Shown piece after piece: positions 5,912 through 11,448 of a stretch of 12,310 nt of DNA. A program made the translations under genes and the position numbers. The notes below the pieces were generated by a model. The model had not been told where the DNA came from. It saw only the letters and a list, made by a program, of their open reading frames with translations, and made no database searches. The first letter of the stretch is position 1; each line of letters opens with the position of its first letter. Origin of the DNA: Calditrichota bacterium (GTDB lineage Bacteria; Calditrichota; Calditrichia; RBG-13-44-9); the NCBI GenBank assembly GCA_024276455.1, contig JAJRXE010000253.1:1-12310 (forward strand), read 5' to 3'.

Positions 5912-6259
5912 ATGAAGAAATTGGATAGAAGAAAACGCAGGAAGAAAAAAATGTTTGGAACCAGCGAGCGACCTCGGCTGGTGGTTTTTAGAAGTCTGAA
6001 ATACATCTACGGACAAATTGTGGACGATCAGCAGCAGAAAACCTTGCTGTCGGTCTCGAACCTGAGCAAGGAATTCCGCGAAGAGATTAAGAAAGCCAAA
6101 ACGAAGACCGAGGCCAGCAAATTGGTCGGTAAAATGTTGGCCAAAAAAGCCCTGGAAAAGAACATTAAAAGGGTGGTTTTCGACCGCAACGGTTATGCCT
6201 ATCACGGTCGGGTCAGGGCGCTGGCCGAAGGTGCACGGGAAGGTGGACTTGAATTCTAA
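5912..6259 (+). CDS. rplR: 50S ribosomal protein L18
   Basis: L18 binds 5S rRNA together with L5 and carries it into the large subunit. I place the start at ATG 5912 (MKKLDRRKRRKKKMFG), giving 115 residues, close to the E. coli length of 117. AAGGTGA (5899-5905) is six bases upstream. The TTG at 5906 would lie directly against that site and is less likely. Conserved elements are the very basic N-terminus, the segment GTSERPRLVVFRSLKYIYGQIVDD, ASKLVGKMLAKKALEKNIKRVVFDRNGYAYHGRVRALAEGAREGGLEF, and the usual final phenylalanine. A short out-of-frame ORF (5893-5928) overlaps this start and may influence initiation. Confidence 0.97.
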   Translation: MKKLDRRKRRKKKMFGTSERPRLVVFRSLKYIYGQIVDDQQQKTLLSVSNLSKEFREEIKKAKTKTEASKLVGKMLAKKALEKNIKRVVFDRNGYAYHGRVRALAEGAREGGLEF

Positions 6260-6283
6260 AAGTAAAAAGCAAGAGGAGTGGTT

Positions 6284-6790
6284 GTGGCACAACGAATTAA
6301 TCCCCATGAATTAGATCTGAAAGAGAAGGTTGTTTACATTAATCGCGTGGCAAAAGTTGTAAAAGGTGGTCGCCGGTTCAGTTTTAGCGCCATTGTGGTG
6401 GTGGGCGATGGAAATGGCCACGTGGGCGTGGGATTGGGCAAAGCTAACGAAGTAATTAACGCCATTGCCAAGGCGACGGAAAAAGCCAAAAAGGAAATTG
6501 TGCGGATTAGCCTGGTAGGCAATACAATTCCTTATCCGGTGTACGGAAAATACGGTGCCGGAAAGGTGATCTTAAAACCGGCCAGTCCGGGTACCGGCGT
6601 GATTGCCGGCGGACCGGTGCGGGCCATTTGCGAAGCGGTGGGAATTAAAGACATTCTGACGAAGGTGCTGGGATCTTCCAACCCTCATAATATTGTCAAA
6701 GCCACGTTGAGCGCTTTGCAGGAGTTGAAAGACCCCATGACTATTGCCCGCCGCCGGGGAATGACACTGCAAGAATTGTTTAGAGGCTAA
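6284..6790 (+). CDS. rpsE: 30S ribosomal protein S5
   Basis: S5 acts in decoding fidelity and in the mRNA entry helicase with S3 and S4. I choose GTG 6284 (MAQRINPHELDLKEKVVYINRV), giving 168 residues, because conserved sequence starts here and GAGGAG (6273-6278) is five bases away. The GTG at 6278 overlaps the ribosome site and is rejected. The double-stranded RNA-binding domain covers roughly residues 14-77, with INRVAKVVKGGRRFSFSAIVVVGDGNGHVGVG as the S5 signature. The second domain shows KVILKPASPGTGVIAGGPVRAICEAVGIKDILTKVLGSSNPHN. The loop VKGGRRF is where spectinomycin-resistance changes map in other bacteria, and it looks wild type. The end RRRGMTLQELFRG is typical. Confidence 0.98.
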   Translation: MAQRINPHELDLKEKVVYINRVAKVVKGGRRFSFSAIVVVGDGNGHVGVGLGKANEVINAIAKATEKAKKEIVRISLVGNTIPYPVYGKYGAGKVILKPASPGTGVIAGGPVRAICEAVGIKDILTKVLGSSNPHNIVKATLSALQELKDPMTIARRRGMTLQELFRG

Positions 6791-6822
6791 GAGGAAACTG
6801 TAAAAATCAGAGAGATGGTCTG

Positions 6823-7017
6823 ATGGCGAAGAAAAAAGAGAAAAAGATTGTCGTAAAACAGATTCGGAGTACCATAGGGCAAAAGCCCAGTCATCGCAAA
6901 ACCCTGGAAGCGCTGGGATTGCGGCGAATTGGTCAGACAAAGGAATTTACCGATACACCGCAGATACGCGGTATGATTGCCAAAGTAAAGCATCTGGTGA
7001 GCTGGCAAGAGGTTTGA
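6823..7017 (+). CDS. rpmD: 50S ribosomal protein L30
   Basis: L30 is a small large-subunit protein that is dispensable and absent in some lineages. The 64-residue product has the family pattern: KIVVKQIRSTIGQKPSHRKTLEALGLRRIGQTKEFTDTPQIRGMIAKVKHLV, the core L30/L7e fold, after a short lysine-rich N-terminus (MAKKKEKK). The ribosome site is weak (AGAGAG about seven bases before the ATG at 6823). A two-codon ORF (ATG GTC TGA, 6815-6823) ends on the first base of the start codon, giving a TGATG overlap. Location between S5 and L15 is standard. Confidence 0.97.
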   Translation: MAKKKEKKIVVKQIRSTIGQKPSHRKTLEALGLRRIGQTKEFTDTPQIRGMIAKVKHLVSWQEV

Positions 7018-7036
7018 TTAAACGGGAGTGAAAGCT

Positions 7037-7477
7037 ATGGATTTAGGATCGTTAAAACATGCACCGGGAGCAACCCGTTCGAATAAGCGGTTAGGTCGGG
7101 GGCAGGCTTCCGGAACCGGCGGAACGGCCGGACGCGGTCACAAGGGACAGCGTTCCCGTTCGGGTTCCAAACGGCGGGCCTGGTTCGAAGGCGGACAGAT
7201 GCCCCTGCAACGACGTTTGCCCAAGTACGGTTTCTACCACCATGGAAAGGTGTACTTTCAGGTGGTTAACGTGGAAGATCTCAATAGAATCAAAGATGTC
7301 AGCGAAATTACCCCGGAAGTATTAAAATCGGCCGGGCTGGTAAAATATGCCGACCGACCCATTAAGTTGTTGGGAAATGGGAAGTTGGAGGCTAAAGTTG
7401 ACATTAAGGTACATGCGATAAGCAAATCCGCTCGAGAACAGGTTGAAAAGTTAGGAGGCTCGGTAACGCTATTATGA
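7037..7477 (+). CDS. rplO: 50S ribosomal protein L15
   Basis: L15 is a late-assembly protein that threads through the core of the large subunit. The start is ATG 7037 (MDLGSLKHAPGATRSNKRLGRG), giving 146 residues, with GGGAG at 7024-7028 well placed. The GTG at 7028 overlaps that site and is rejected. The long glycine- and arginine-rich N-terminal arm GRGQASGTGGTAGRGHKGQ is diagnostic, followed by SGSKRRAWFEGGQMPLQRRLPKYGF. The C-terminal globular part ends in HAISKSAREQVEKLGGSVTLL, matching the L15 signature. Its TGA stop (7475-7477) overlaps the secY start codon, so the two genes are translationally coupled. Confidence 0.98.
   Translation: MDLGSLKHAPGATRSNKRLGRGQASGTGGTAGRGHKGQRSRSGSKRRAWFEGGQMPLQRRLPKYGFYHHGKVYFQVVNVEDLNRIKDVSEITPEVLKSAGLVKYADRPIKLLGNGKLEAKVDIKVHAISKSAREQVEKLGGSVTLL
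7453..7458 (+). promoter_or_regulatory. Distant Shine-Dalgarno of secY, inside rplO
   Basis: AGGAGG encodes part of the rplO end (LGGS) and lies 15 bases before the secY ATG at 7474, beyond the usual 5-9 bases. Together with the ATGA stop/start overlap it suggests that terminating rplO ribosomes are held here and restart on secY. Confidence 0.5.
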
Positions 7478-8793
7478 TTGAGACTTTCAGGAACATATTC
7501 AAAATCCACGACCTCAGGAATCGAATCCTATTCACGGTCGGAATTTTGGCGCTGGAACGGGTGGGAACCCACATTGTTACCCCTGGAATCGATACCACCG
7601 TCCTGGCGGAAGGGATGCGGAATCTGTCCGGAACCCTGTTCGGTTTGTACGACCTTTTCGCCGGTGGCGCGTTTAGTAAGGCAGCGGTGTTTGGACTGGG
7701 AATTATGCCTTACATTAGTGCCTCTATTATTCTGCAGTTGTTGGGTGCGGTGGTACCCTACATTCAGCGTTTGCAGAAAGAGGGCGAAGAAGGGCGTAAA
7801 AAAATCACCCAGTACACCCGCTACGGTACCCTGTTGATTTCCGCTATGCAGGCCTTTGGGGTGGCCGTGTTCCTGGAAAGTATTGAGGTCAACGGAGTCA
7901 AAGCGGTGATTCATCCGGGAATGGGATTCCGGTTGTTAACCATGGTTTCCATGGCCACCGGTACCATGCTGATTATGTGGCTGGGAGAATTGATTGACGA
8001 CCGCGGCATCGGAAATGGAATTTCGCTCATCATCTTCATCGGTATTATTGCCCGTTTCCCTTCGGCACTCTTCGAAGAGTGGATTCAGTTCACCAGCGGT
8101 AACCGCCAGCTGTTAACAGAGTTGTTCCTGATTGCTCTGGCATTTCTCATTGTGGCGGGGGTGGTGGTGTTAACGCAGGCGACTCGCAAAATACCGGTTC
8201 AATACGCCAAGCGGGTGGTCGGCCGGAAGGTTTACGGTGGGGTGAATACCCACTTCCCGTTACGGGTAAATACCGCCGGAGTGATGCCAATAATCTTTGC
8301 TCAGGCCATTATGTTTGTACCCAGTACGGTATTTACCTTCTTCCCGGATAGCGAGTTTATTCAAACCTTGAACCGGGCATTTTCGATGGAATCGTGGTTC
8401 TACTGGTTCGTTTATGGAATTCTGATTGTGTTCTTTACTTATTTTTACACCGCCATCGCTCTGAATCCGGTAGATGTGGCGGATAATTTGAAAAAACAGG
8501 GTGGATTTATTCCCGGTGTACGTCCCGGTAAAAAAACAGCGGAATACCTGGACAATATTTTAACCCGGATTACCTTACCGGGAGCCATTGCCCTGGCTGT
8601 AGTGGCTATTATTCCCTATATTTTGGTGAAAACATTCCGGATCTCTTACAGCTACGCCCAATTCTTCGGCGGTACCGGTTTGCTCATTATTGTGGGGGTT
8701 GCGCTGGATACCATTCAGCGCTTTGAATCGCACCTGTACATGCGCCATTACGAAGGTTTCATGAAAGGCGGCCGGATCCGCGGGCGGCGGTAG
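7474..8793 (+). CDS. secY: Protein translocase subunit SecY
   Basis: SecY forms the protein-conducting channel of the inner membrane with SecE and SecG, driven by SecA or the ribosome. The 439-residue product has the family length and about ten hydrophobic segments. TM1 lies at about residues 17-34. The plug/TM2 region is at about 68-96 (FSKAAVFGLGIMPYISASII). Later segments lie near 118-134, 152-170, 183-196, 215-234, 269-290, 308-330, 368-387 and 394-412. The SecA- and ribosome-contact loop C5 contains GFIPGVRPG (Arg350 matches the key E. coli Arg357), and the C4 loop contains RKIPVQYAKRVVG. The basic tail is RIRGRR. The ATG at 7474 overlaps the rplO stop (ATGA). The AGGAGG at 7453-7458 is 15 bases upstream, further than usual, which supports reinitiation from rplO. 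Confidence 0.99.
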   Translation: MIETFRNIFKIHDLRNRILFTVGILALERVGTHIVTPGIDTTVLAEGMRNLSGTLFGLYDLFAGGAFSKAAVFGLGIMPYISASIILQLLGAVVPYIQRLQKEGEEGRKKITQYTRYGTLLISAMQAFGVAVFLESIEVNGVKAVIHPGMGFRLLTMVSMATGTMLIMWLGELIDDRGIGNGISLIIFIGIIARFPSALFEEWIQFTSGNRQLLTELFLIALAFLIVAGVVVLTQATRKIPVQYAKRVVGRKVYGGVNTHFPLRVNTAGVMPIIFAQAIMFVPSTVFTFFPDSEFIQTLNRAFSMESWFYWFVYGILIVFFTYFYTAIALNPVDVADNLKKQGGFIPGVRPGKKTAEYLDNILTRITLPGAIALAVVAIIPYILVKTFRISYSYAQFFGGTGLLIIVGVALDTIQRFESHLYMRHYEGFMKGGRIRGRR

Positions 8794-8811
8794 GAGATTG
8801 TAACAGGAAAG

Positions 8812-9603
8812 ATGATTCCGATTAAGAACGAGAAAGAAATTGAACTGATGCGAATCAGTTCGCGAATTACGGCAGAAACGTTTGAGCTTGTTTGGTCTTT
8901 GATAAAACCTGGGGTCAGCACCGAGAATATCGATCGTGAAATCGACCGCTTTATTCGGTCGAAGGGTGCTAAACCAGCATTTAAAGGGTTGTACGGTTTC
9001 CCGGCCAGTGCCTGTATTTCGGTGAACGAGGAAGTGGTGCATGGTATTCCCTCGAAAAAACGGATTCTGGAAGAAGGGGATATTGTGAGTGTGGACATTG
9101 GAGTGGAATACAAAGGTTACTACGGCGACTCGGCATTCACCTTTCCGGTGGGCGAAGTGGACGAGCAGAAGCGGAAGTTGATGATTCGTACTCTGGAAGC
9201 ACTTTTCAAAGGGATTGCCATGGCACGGGCGGGTAACCGGGTGCAGGATATTTCCCATGCAATTCAAAGTTATGCCGAGAGTTTCGGTTACGGGGTGGTG
9301 CGAGAACTGGTCGGACACGGAATCGGGAAAGCCCTGCACGAAGAACCGCAGGTTCCAAACTTTGGGCAGCCCAATCGGGGTCCCAAGTTGAAGGCGGGAA
9401 TGACCCTTGCCATTGAGCCCATGATTAACATGGGGGTTTCCGGGGTGTACACCCTGGACGATGGCTGGACGGTGGTAACGCAAGATGGTTTACCATCAGC
9501 CCATTATGAACATACGGTTCTCATTCAGGATGGAAAGCCTGAGATTTTAACTTATAATAACTTAGCAAGAGAGGTGTTTAATTGGCCAAAGAACAACCAA
9601 TAA
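8812..9603 (+). CDS. map: Methionine aminopeptidase, type I
   Basis: This cytoplasmic metalloenzyme removes the N-terminal methionine from nascent proteins whose second residue is small. The 263-residue product has the complete pita-bread fold motifs. His77 lies in VNEEVVHGIP. The metal ligands are Asp95 (VSVDIGVEY), Asp106 (GYYGDSAFTF), His169 (LVGHGIGKALHEEPQVPNFG), Glu202 (LAIEPMIN) and Glu233 (HYEHTVLI). His176 is the second substrate-contacting histidine. There is no N-terminal zinc-finger or SH3-binding extension, so it is the short bacterial class. The ATG at 8812 begins typical sequence (MIPIKNEKEIELMR). AGGAG sits 15 bases upstream and a second AGGA only three, so the ribosome site is unusual. 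Residues 248-263 extend beyond the usual end at EILT and contain the infA start signals. Confidence 0.98.
   Translation: MIPIKNEKEIELMRISSRITAETFELVWSLIKPGVSTENIDREIDRFIRSKGAKPAFKGLYGFPASACISVNEEVVHGIPSKKRILEEGDIVSVDIGVEYKGYYGDSAFTFPVGEVDEQKRKLMIRTLEALFKGIAMARAGNRVQDISHAIQSYAESFGYGVVRELVGHGIGKALHEEPQVPNFGQPNRGPKLKAGMTLAIEPMINMGVSGVYTLDDGWTVVTQDGLPSAHYEHTVLIQDGKPEILTYNNLAREVFNWPKNNQ
9531..9558 (+). promoter_or_regulatory. Candidate sigma70-like promoter inside map 3' end, ahead of infA
   Basis: TATAAT at 9553-9558 matches the -10 consensus exactly. Sixteen bases upstream is TGGAAA (9531-9536), four of six matches to TTGACA. The region between EILT of map and the infA start is locally A/T-rich compared with the surrounding genes. 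Transcription would begin near 9565 and give a short leader containing GAGAGGTG before infA. A single hexamer match is weak evidence, and the sigma-factor preference of this organism is unknown; it could equally be chance codons (Tyr-Asn). Confidence 0.3.
9569..9576 (+). promoter_or_regulatory. Shine-Dalgarno of infA, lying within map
   Basis: GAGAGGTG ends five bases before the TTG at 9582. It supports that TTG as the infA start even though it lies 22 bases upstream of the map stop. Confidence 0.7.
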
Positions 9604-9800
9604 CGGTTGATGGGGTAATCAAAGAAACGTTACCGAATGCCACCTTTCGTGTGCAGCTGGAAAGCGGGCACGAAGTGCTGGCGCACGTTTCCGGGAAGAT
9701 GCGGATGCACTTTATTAAAATCTTACCCGGAGACAAGGTAAAAGTGGAATTATCCCCCTACGATCTGAAAAGAGGCCGTATCACGTACCGGTATAAGTAA
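9582..9800 (+). CDS. infA: Translation initiation factor IF-1
   Basis: IF-1 binds the A site of the small subunit during initiation and works with IF-2 and IF-3. The 72-residue product matches the family from end to end as an S1-type OB fold: VDGVIKETLPNATFRVQL, then GHEVLAHVSGKMRMHFIKIL, then PGDKVKVELSPYDLKRGRI and TYRYK. Conserved MAKE begins at TTG 9582, which lies inside map, so the genes overlap by 22 bases in different frames. GAGAGGTG at 9569-9576 is the ribosome site. No ATG gives a full-length protein. Placement between map and rpmJ is standard for bacteria that have map in the spc cluster. Confidence 0.98.
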   Translation: MAKEQPITVDGVIKETLPNATFRVQLESGHEVLAHVSGKMRMHFIKILPGDKVKVELSPYDLKRGRITYRYK

Positions 9801-9823
9801 CGAAAAATAGGGAAGAGTTAGCA

Positions 9824-9940
9824 ATGAAAGTACAAGCATCGGTAAAGAAACGTTGTGAGCATTGTAAAATCATTCGTCGCCATGGGGTGGTGCGGGTGAT
9901 TTGCAAAAAGAATCCCAAACATAAACAAAGACAGGGCTAA
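9824..9940 (+). CDS. rpmJ: 50S ribosomal protein L36, zinc-binding form
   Basis: L36 is the smallest large-subunit protein and stabilises rRNA near the L7/L12 stalk base. The 38-residue reading is MKVQASVKKRCEHCKIIRRH followed by GVVRVICKKNPKHKQRQG, exactly the family length and pattern. The zinc ligands C11, C14, C27 and H33 are all present, so this is the zinc-containing (C+) type. ATG 9824 follows GGAAGAG (9811-9817). Stops are tandem (TAATAA, 9938-9943). The gene is short and easily missed, but it is unambiguous from its motif and its place between infA and rpsM. Confidence 0.97.
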   Translation: MKVQASVKKRCEHCKIIRRHGVVRVICKKNPKHKQRQG

Positions 9941-9947
9941 TAAAGCG

Positions 9948-9956
9948 TAAGGAGGT
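9948..9956 (+). promoter_or_regulatory. Near-perfect Shine-Dalgarno of rpsM
   Basis: TAAGGAGGT is complementary to nearly the whole bacterial anti-Shine-Dalgarno core and ends four bases before the TTG start at 9961. It fixes that TTG as the start and is the strongest ribosome site in the window. Confidence 0.85.
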
Positions 9957-9960
9957 TGTT

Positions 9961-10329
9961 TTGGCTCGAATTGTTGGTGTCGATTTACCTAAAAATAAGC
10001 CAATTGGAATTGCATTGACCTACATCTTTGGGATTGGTCGTAGTTCGGCCCAGAAGATTTGCGAGGTGACCGGAGTGGATCCGATGATCCGGACGCATCA
10101 ATTGACCGACGATCAGATCCGGGCGATTCGAACGGAAATTCAACAGAACTACAAGGTGGAAGGTGCCCTGAAGACCGAAATTAATATGAATATTAAGCGG
10201 TTGATTGATATCAATTGTTACCGGGGAATTCGGCACAAAATGGGATTGCCGGTTCGCGGACAACGGACTCGGACCAATGCCCGGACGCGTAAAGGACGTC
10301 GGCGGGGAATTGGCGGACGGAAGAAATAA
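9961..10329 (+). CDS. rpsM: 30S ribosomal protein S13
   Basis: S13 lies in the head of the small subunit and contacts P-site tRNA and L5 across the subunit bridge. The 122-residue product starts at TTG 9961 with MARIVGVDLPKNKPIGIALTY. The helix-two-turn-helix region follows with YIFGIGRSSAQKICEVTGV. The S13 signature is present as INCYRGIRHKMGLPVRGQRTRTNARTRKG near residues 85-113, and the basic C-terminal tail that reaches tRNA ends GIGGRKK. The exceptionally strong Shine-Dalgarno sequence compensates for the TTG start. This is the usual first r-protein gene of the alpha segment after L36; the 20-base gap is too short to hold an E. coli-like alpha-operon pseudoknot by itself. Confidence 0.98.
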   Translation: MARIVGVDLPKNKPIGIALTYIFGIGRSSAQKICEVTGVDPMIRTHQLTDDQIRAIRTEIQQNYKVEGALKTEINMNIKRLIDINCYRGIRHKMGLPVRGQRTRTNARTRKGRRRGIGGRKK

Positions 10330-10344
10330 ACCGATTTTTAAAGT

Positions 10345-10351
10345 AAGGAGG
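10345..10351 (+). promoter_or_regulatory. Shine-Dalgarno of rpsK
   Basis: AAGGAGG stands seven bases before TTG 10359 and only one base before TTG 10353, so it decides between the two in-frame TTG codons in favour of the second, which also gives the conserved MARRTRTTKK N-terminus. Confidence 0.75.
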
Positions 10352-10358
10352 GTTGCAA

Positions 10359-10748
10359 TTGGCGCGGAGAACCCGTACAACTAAGAAGAAAAAAGAACAA
10401 GTGGATGCCCAAGGGGTCGCTCATATTAAAGCGACGTTCAACAATACAATTGTTACCTTGACGGATTTGAAAGGGAATGTCATTTCCTGGGCCAGTGCTG
10501 GGAAGGTGGGATTTAAGGGATCCCGTAAGAATACTCCCTTTGCCGCCCAGCTGGCCGCGGAAACTGCCGCCAAAGAGGCTATGGAACTGGGATTGCGCCA
10601 GGTGGCGGTGGAAGTGAAAGGGCCGGGAGCAGGCCGAGAAGCGGCCATTCGCTCCTTGCAGGCAGCCGGTTTGGAAATTGTAAGCATTAAGGACGTTACA
10701 CCCATTCCCCATAACGGGTGCCGTCCTCCAAAGAAACGTAGAGTATAA
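10359..10748 (+). CDS. rpsK: 30S ribosomal protein S11
   Basis: S11 is a platform protein of the small subunit that contacts mRNA near the E site. I choose TTG 10359 (MARRTRTTKKKKEQVDAQGV), giving 129 residues, the same as E. coli. AAGGAGG (10345-10351) is seven bases upstream. The in-frame TTG at 10353 abuts that site and would add only MQL in place of M. Conserved parts are AHIKATFNNTIVTLTDLKGNVISWASAGKVGFKGSRKNTPFAAQLAAETAAKEA and the S11 signature VKGPGAGREAAIRSLQAAGLEIVSIKDVTPIPHNGCRPPKKRRV. Asn119-Gly120 (HNGC) is the same pair that forms isoaspartate in E. coli S11. The gene sits in standard order between S13 and S4. Confidence 0.98.
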   Translation: MARRTRTTKKKKEQVDAQGVAHIKATFNNTIVTLTDLKGNVISWASAGKVGFKGSRKNTPFAAQLAAETAAKEAMELGLRQVAVEVKGPGAGREAAIRSLQAAGLEIVSIKDVTPIPHNGCRPPKKRRV

Positions 10749-10771
10749 AAAATTAATGGAGAAGGGCTTTA

Positions 10772-11401
10772 ATGGCACGATATACAGGACCTGTATGCAA
10801 ATTATGTCGACGAGAAGGCGAAAAACTCTTTCTGAAGGGCAGCCGTTGCCTATCGGCGAAATGCTCCTTTGAAAAACGCTCGTATGCTCCCGGTCAGCAC
10901 GGGATTAATCAGCGGGTAAAACTCTCGGAATACGGAATCCAGTTGCGCGAAAAACAAAAAGTCAAACGAATTTACGGAGTGCTGGAATCGCAGTTCAAGA
11001 ATTATTACGTCAAAGCGACCCGGCAAAAGGGCGTGAGCGGCGAAAACCTCTTAAAAATTCTGGAAAGTCGGCTGGACAATGTGGTCTACCGCCTGGGATT
11101 TGCCCCCTCGCGCAAAGCGGCTCGCCAGTTGGTACTTCATCGCCACTTCCTGGTGAACGGGCGTTTAACCAACATCCCATCTTACCTGTTGAAACCGGGA
11201 GACGTGATTGAGGTGCGCGAAAAAAGCCGGAAGCTGAACGTGATTCACGAGTCGATGAAACGGGTAAAGGACGACACCATGCTGCCCTGGCTGAAGTTAG
11301 ACAAAGCCAAAATGCGGGGTGAGTTCCTGGATGTACCGAATCGGGAAGACATTCCGGTTCAGGTCCAGGAAAACCTGATCATCGAGTTGTATTCTAAATA
11401 A
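10772..11401 (+). CDS. rpsD: 30S ribosomal protein S4, zinc-binding form
   Basis: S4 nucleates 16S rRNA 5'-domain assembly, acts in the mRNA entry site, and is the translational repressor of the alpha operon in E. coli. The 209-residue product begins MARYTGPVCKLCRREGEKLF. It has four cysteines C9-x2-C12 and C26-x4-C31, the zinc-knuckle arrangement known from Thermus S4. The motif YAPGQHG follows, and the S4 RNA-binding domain spans about residues 98-160 (RLDNVVYRLGFAPSRKAARQLVLHRHFLVNG...LLKPGDVIEV). The C-terminus LIIELYSK is typical. The ATG at 10772 has GGAGAAGG upstream (10758-10765). Stops are tandem (TAATAA, 11399-11404). The order S11-S4-RpoA is classical. Confidence 0.98.
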   Translation: MARYTGPVCKLCRREGEKLFLKGSRCLSAKCSFEKRSYAPGQHGINQRVKLSEYGIQLREKQKVKRIYGVLESQFKNYYVKATRQKGVSGENLLKILESRLDNVVYRLGFAPSRKAARQLVLHRHFLVNGRLTNIPSYLLKPGDVIEVREKSRKLNVIHESMKRVKDDTMLPWLKLDKAKMRGEFLDVPNREDIPVQVQENLIIELYSK

Positions 11402-11448
11402 TAAAAAAGACTGGAAAGAAGAATCAAAAAACACAATAGTGGAGATAT

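Noticed and set aside
5606..6307. 233-residue minus-strand open frame across rplF, rplR and rpsE
   Set aside because: Antisense to certain genes, low-complexity composition, no motif or ribosome site.
7443..7475. TTGAAA ... TATTAT promoter-like pair ahead of secY
   Set aside because: The spacer is 21 bases, too long for a sigma70-type promoter, and the -10-like element is the start codon region itself.
8575..9483. 302-residue open frame on the minus strand across secY and map
   Set aside because: It is fully opposite two certain genes, is rich in His, Asn and Pro as shadow frames are, shows no recognisable motif, and has no sensible ribosome site. The long length follows from codon bias on the other strand.
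11395..11448. Possible terminator or promoter in the A-rich gap between rpsD and rpoA
   Set aside because: This is the largest gap (47 bases), but I see no stem-loop before a T-run and no credible -35/-10 pair; it is A-rich on the coding strand, unlike an intrinsic terminator.
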